Source: Conidiobolus incongruus B7586 (Eukaryota > Entomophthoromycota > Entomophthoromycetes > Entomophthorales > Conidiobolaceae). Taken from it: DNA of 14,349 nucleotides. Below, piece by piece: positions 10,267 through 14,349 of this stretch. Both the position numbers and the translations under genes were made by a program. The stretch covers positions 1-14,349 of the forward strand of contig JNEM01015324.1 in NCBI GenBank assembly GCA_000697335.1, written 5' to 3'. Position 1 is the first letter of the stretch; every line of letters starts with the position of its first letter. Below the pieces are notes generated by a model that was not told the origin of the DNA, ran no database searches, and worked only from the letters and a program-made list of their open reading frames with translations.

Positions 10267-12272
10267 AAGATTAAACTTTCCTGAAATTATTATCCCTATC
10301 GATTTTGATTTCACTTGACTTATCCACTTTTAATTAATTTTACCTATTTTAGCCTTCGTTCACAAATTTAATAGATTCCAAACCATAATCGAATGATTAC
10401 TAAATGAGGTCATAAATACCTTTTGGAATTTCCGCAGTGTATCAGACACTTAGTTAAAATGATATCATTATATTTAAAGATATTTAATGAAAAATTAAAT
10501 ATTATAATTTGAGAAAATCGAATAAAAGTATATAGATTGTCACTAATAATTGAAACTTAGTTCAAAAATTTAATAGATAAGTTCAAATAAAAATTGAATA
10601 AGAATCATAGCTAGTTTAATGGTCACACATTTAAATATTCTAGTTTCATAAAATTAACTTATTAACAACTTAAAAAATAGCACTATCATATTGCATAATA
10701 AAATGATCAAATTATATAATTCATGTCTCAACTTTAAAATTTAGTATTTAAAAATTAATCAAAACCACAGATAACTAAAATTACTTAATATGAAAATCAT
10801 TATAATTTAATTTTATTTTCTAATTTATTAATTTTTGAATATATAATTTTAGTCTACTAAAAAGTGTATTACATTATTTAATAAATAAAAGATTAGGTAT
10901 TTTATCATTAATATGAATCAAATTATAAATACTTGTCATAATTCAAGCTTATAAATTGAATCGATCAACTTTAATTTAACTTCTATAATATTTTTTTAAA
11001 AAGGAAATTATGAATTAATTGATTAAATAGAGTAATATATTATAATTATGATTATATCAATATTTGCCAATTTATAATAGTCCTATCAATAATTATTACA
11101 AATTAGTTTTATATATGCTTTGAAAATAAAGTTTCTTGATATGGAAAATATATCCAAATATCAACTATATGGCCTTATTTTAATTATTCTAAAGTTGATT
11201 ATTAACTTAAAGCTACAAGGATTTACTCCTATTAATATTAGTCTCTAACTCAAAAATTATTCAGCTATTCAAGGTATTTAAGCAAATTTAAGTGATTTAA
11301 ATGAACATCAATTTTTCAAATTGGTGTTTTGATTCGTTAAATTCAAAAACAACTATTTTTATCATTAATTTGTTGGCAAATCATATTTATAAAATATATT
11401 TTTTAATATATATATTAATAATATTTTCAAAACTAATATGTAAACTACTATATTTATAAAAAAATTATTAATACATTTATATAAGTATTCCCAAACTAAA
11501 TAAAATTATATTAATATAATTAAACTAAATTACGTGCTTTTATAATTTAAAACTAAGCAATAAATAATATCATTAGGTTATTATTATTTAATAGTATATT
11601 TTTTGGATTTCATAAAATTATGAATAATGATTTGTAATTTAAGAAATATTATAACAACATCTAATTTCAAATAATATGAATTATATTGTTTGAAATTATA
11701 TAAATTATGTTGAATCAATTTTTTAATAATTAATTACTCATGACTCAAAATTATCTTTAGATCCTATATTCAAGGTTGTATTTATTATATGTGATTTAAT
11801 ACTTAAGAGATTTATCAAAAATATTCTGAATTGAAAACTAGTGTACTGTAAATATATTAATAGCAGTAAATCAAAATAAGTATATATAAAAAGGATATTA
11901 ATTAAAATTTATAACCCGACAAGTAATTGTATGAATATGTTCCATAAGATAAAAGAAATTCATACTTAATATAGAGCCAGGATATTATATATTCTATTGT
12001 TGATATCACTCTTACATAATTTTTAATTTATCATAGAAATTAAGAATGCTCAATCACATATATTACTTGTATCAATACCAAATGTGATGATAAACTGATT
12101 CATAATTTTAATAATAAAATACAATTGATTAAATATTAAATTAACAGAACTAAATTAAAAGATATTATGTGAGCTAAAAAATGAAATATAATTAAAGAAA
12201 TTGATTATGAATAAGATTTAGTGATATTGTACAAAGAAATGATATAAACTATATCATAAGCTCAAAGTGAAA
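10267..12272. other. 2-kb AT-rich spacer, no gene recognised
   Basis: It lies between the promoter side of the NPC2-like gene and the 3' end of MBF1. The part at about 10310-10450 is less AT-rich and holds short dyads: ATTCCAAA at 10375-10382 with TTTGGAAT at 10422-10429, and AGTGT/ACACT at 10436-10450. Another small hairpin-like dyad lies at 11136-11164 (TTGATAT...ATATCAA). No coding exon, tRNA or other RNA gene could be supported. Confidence 0.6.
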
Positions 12273-12773
12273 TTATTTCTTTCCCTTAGGAGCTAATGGC
12301 TCACCAATATTCTTGCCTGTAAGCTTAACTCCTAGTACTCTTTGAAGTTTAGACAAAATCTGTTGATTTGGAATACCTCGACTAGCTTCATAATCATTAA
12401 TAATGTTTGGCTTTTCATTAATCTTTTGGGCTAATTCCTTTTGACTAAGGCCTTGGGCTTGGCGAGCTTTTTGAATTGCTTGTCCAACAGATAGACTGAC
12501 AGTAGGAGGGGCAATAGCTTCAGTAGCTTGATCAATCTTATATAATTGTTGATAATTTGGAGTTGACTTGTTAGAACCAAGTGATACTATAAAAAAGAAA
12601 AGGTAAAAATATTATTCATTAATAAATAAGAAAGGTATAAACTTACATTTCTTATCAACATCAACAACGGCTCCAGCTCTTCTAGCAGCATTGATATCAG
12701 AAGCATTCTTAGTTACTTTGGGAGCAGGAGCCTTGCGCTTGTGCAAAACAATATCGTTATCAATAAAAGACAT
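12273..12773 (-). CDS. MBF1: Multiprotein bridging factor 1 (transcriptional coactivator)
   Basis: Conserved coactivator that bridges TATA-binding protein and bZIP activators (Gcn4 in yeast), and also limits ribosomal frameshifting at stalled ribosomes. Exon 1 is 12773-12647 and exon 2 is 12586-12273, with a 60-bp intron (GTAAGT...TTATAG) splitting codon 43; the product is 146 aa (yeast 151). The N-terminal MBF1 domain has the hallmark [17 protein letters not shown] (26-42). A linker contains [18 protein letters not shown] (67-84). The Cro/C1-type helix-turn-helix covers about 76-130: [20 protein letters not shown] (88-107), then [20 protein letters not shown] (108-127) and GVKLTGK. The C-terminus is Lys-rich (APKGKK). 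The usual MSDWD-type start is replaced by [14 protein letters not shown]. The start has a C-rich context (CCACACC before ATG), and a TATATAAA candidate lies upstream. Confidence 0.96.
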
Positions 12774-12845
12774 GGTGTGGGTTAATAGAAATCGATGGTT
12801 TTAATTAAAATGAAAGTGATAAGGATATTAGTCTGATGTCAATCA

Positions 12846-12853
12846 TTTATATA
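12846..12853 (-). promoter_or_regulatory. TATA box candidate for MBF1
   Basis: TATATAAA on the - strand, about 75 bases upstream of the MBF1 start codon. A CRE-like octamer, TGACATCA on this strand, lies next to it at 12834-12841, one base from the TGACGTCA consensus. Both are short matches and only suggestive. Confidence 0.4.
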
Positions 12854-13600
12854 TCATCCCCATATTTCAGATTTCCAAATTTGAGAATATCTTATTATGT
12901 CAATCAACTGAATTTTATTCTTAATTAAGCAATTATGTGAAAATAGTTTAAATTCAATTTGTTAGAATATTCTAGATAAAGTCACTCGGATATAATTATT
13001 AATACAAATTCATATATTTCGAAATAAAAAATATGTATACAATATAATCAAATATGGTTTTGATTAGTTTAGTAATACTATAATTTAGTAAATATAAGCT
13101 TTTGTAGGAATTCATAAAATATTGAAAATATTGAAAATATTGAAATAATCCCTGATATCCAAAAATAGTGTTTTTTAAATATACTAAAATCACCTATAAT
13201 TAATTTTGCATTGAAAAATATTTTTTATTGTTATTTCATATTTGCCAAACTGATTGTTTTCAGATGAATTAAATAATGAAAATTTAGTGTTTGTTGTATA
13301 TCCATAATAATATCTTGATAATAAATTTTTATACTTTTAATGGTTCAACCATGATTCCCTTGATCAAAGGTATGATTTAATTTACCAAAAGAATACTAAC
13401 ACAACCCTGATGATTTCACAACTTTCTGTAATGTTTCAAATACATCTTTTATATAGTATTTAATTAAACTATATATTTAAAATTCAATATCAACCAAAAG
13501 ATATTTGAAATTTTATTTCATTTAAAATTATATATTGATAATTTTTGATTCTCTATTAAGATTAATTTGATATTAATGAATTTTAATAATTAATCTATTA
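12854..13600. other. AT-rich region upstream of MBF1, no gene seen
   Basis: Probably the distal MBF1 promoter followed by plain spacer. It contains a heat-shock-element-like GAATATTCTAGA at 12965-12976 and a 9-bp triple repeat at 13116-13142. No coding exon was found; the small - strand frame over 12999-13193 is simply low-complexity DNA. Confidence 0.55.
13116..13142. repeat. Three tandem copies of a 9-bp unit
   Basis: AAAATATTG is repeated three times without mismatch (13116-13124, 13125-13133, 13134-13142). It is a short minisatellite-like array of the kind that arises by slippage; no function is evident. Confidence 0.85.
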
Positions 13601-14349
13601 CTCTGTATTTTTAATAATGGGAATTTTTTGTGATTAATAATAAATAAATATTTTAAAATATAATATATAAAAATAAATATATAATATAAATTTAATAGTT
13701 TTTTTATTATTAATAACTTTTTGCTATACTTTTAATAAAGATTTAACATTTAACAAATAATTCTTTTTATTAAAGATTAAAATTTAATGTTTTATAAACT
13801 AATTAAATTTTCTTATAGAAATTTTCTTTTTTATTAACTAGTTTTTTAATTACTTAAAGTAATTATAATTATATAAATTATAATCTAAAGAATATATTAG
13901 ATATAATAGTGTTTTCTAGTTATTTTTAATTAGAAAGTTTTTTATAGCTTTAAATTTATATATTATATAATAATTATATAAAATAATAAGTTTTCTTAAA
14001 TTATATTAAGAATATCAATTAAAAATATTTTTATTTAAAAAAAATAATATAAAATTTACTATTAATTAATTTTCTTTTAAAAATTAAATAAAAGTAGTAT
14101 ATATTATTATAATTTATTATAATAATTAACATTTACTTATTAATAAAATATTTATTTAATAAGATTTATAAAAAAGGTTAATTTAACTTATTTTAATATT
14201 TTGATTTGTATTTTAATAAAAGATTATATATAAAGATTTAAGATTTATTAATTATAATTATTTATTATAAAAGCTTAAGCTTCTAATAATATTTTAGTAA
14301 GTTTTATTTAATAATAACCATTTTAATTTTTTTTAAGCTTTAGTTAAAT
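13601..14349. other. Extremely GC-poor tail, no gene seen
   Basis: By hand count only about 9% of the bases in 13621-14349 are G or C, lower than the other spacers. Related short strings recur, such as TTTTAATAAAGATTTAA near 13731, TTTTATTAAAGATTAAAA near 13766 and TTTTAATAAAAGATTA near 14211. AAGCTT occurs at 14272-14277, 14278-14283 and near 14335. No coding potential or RNA gene is visible. Confidence 0.6.

Noticed and set aside
11741-11747. TGACTCA, the Gcn4/AP-1 site
   Set aside because: It lies downstream of MBF1 and about 1.5 kb from the NPC2-like start, so it is not in a plausible promoter position.
12999-13193. 64-codon - strand frame with an FQY repeat
   Set aside because: The repeat is the translation of the 9-bp tandem array, and the rest is Ile/Tyr/Asn AT noise.

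Overview
This window looks like nuclear DNA from a very AT-rich fungus. The genes are eukaryotic and intron-bearing. I reconstruct ten introns, all 48-60 bp, with GT...AG ends and several CTAA-type branch sites. The untranslated DNA is extremely poor in G and C, while the exons are clearly richer. The protein set fits an early-diverging, mitochondriate fungus (a zygomycete-type lineage is my guess): a KIN1/PAR-1-like kinase, a Bet1 SNARE, the mitochondrial protease Atp23, an Npc2-type secreted lipid carrier and MBF1. I cannot name the species.

Layout: 1-1200 is featureless AT-rich DNA. 1200-1795 is a less AT-rich stretch with several CCAAT boxes and a pyrimidine-rich tract, probably the promoter of a kinase gene (+, 1796-4078, one intron). 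After a gap come BET1 (+, 5175-5725, four exons), a 2.4-kb AT-rich spacer, and ATP23 (+, 8105-8997, five exons). ATP23 converges on an NPC2/ML-domain gene (-, 9631-10202, two exons). A 2-kb spacer then leads to MBF1 (-, 12273-12773, two exons). The last 750 bases are even poorer in G and C, with no gene seen. Three of the five genes (BET1, ATP23, MBF1) have no single open reading frame covering them; their exons were joined by splice sites and family conservation.

The genes do not form a pathway. They are independent housekeeping genes: polarity/stress kinase signalling, ER-Golgi vesicle fusion, ATP synthase assembly, lipid/sterol binding and transcriptional coactivation. I found no mobile element, virus-like element, CRISPR array, tRNA or rRNA, and no convincing undescribed system. 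The better second-look points are the intron-poor kinase with mixed KIN1/SAD character, a tandem 3' splice site in BET1 that could make a membrane-anchor-less SNARE, an ATP23 intron just after the catalytic motif, the CCAAT cluster, and a near-perfect inverted repeat in the 5.7-8.1 kb spacer.
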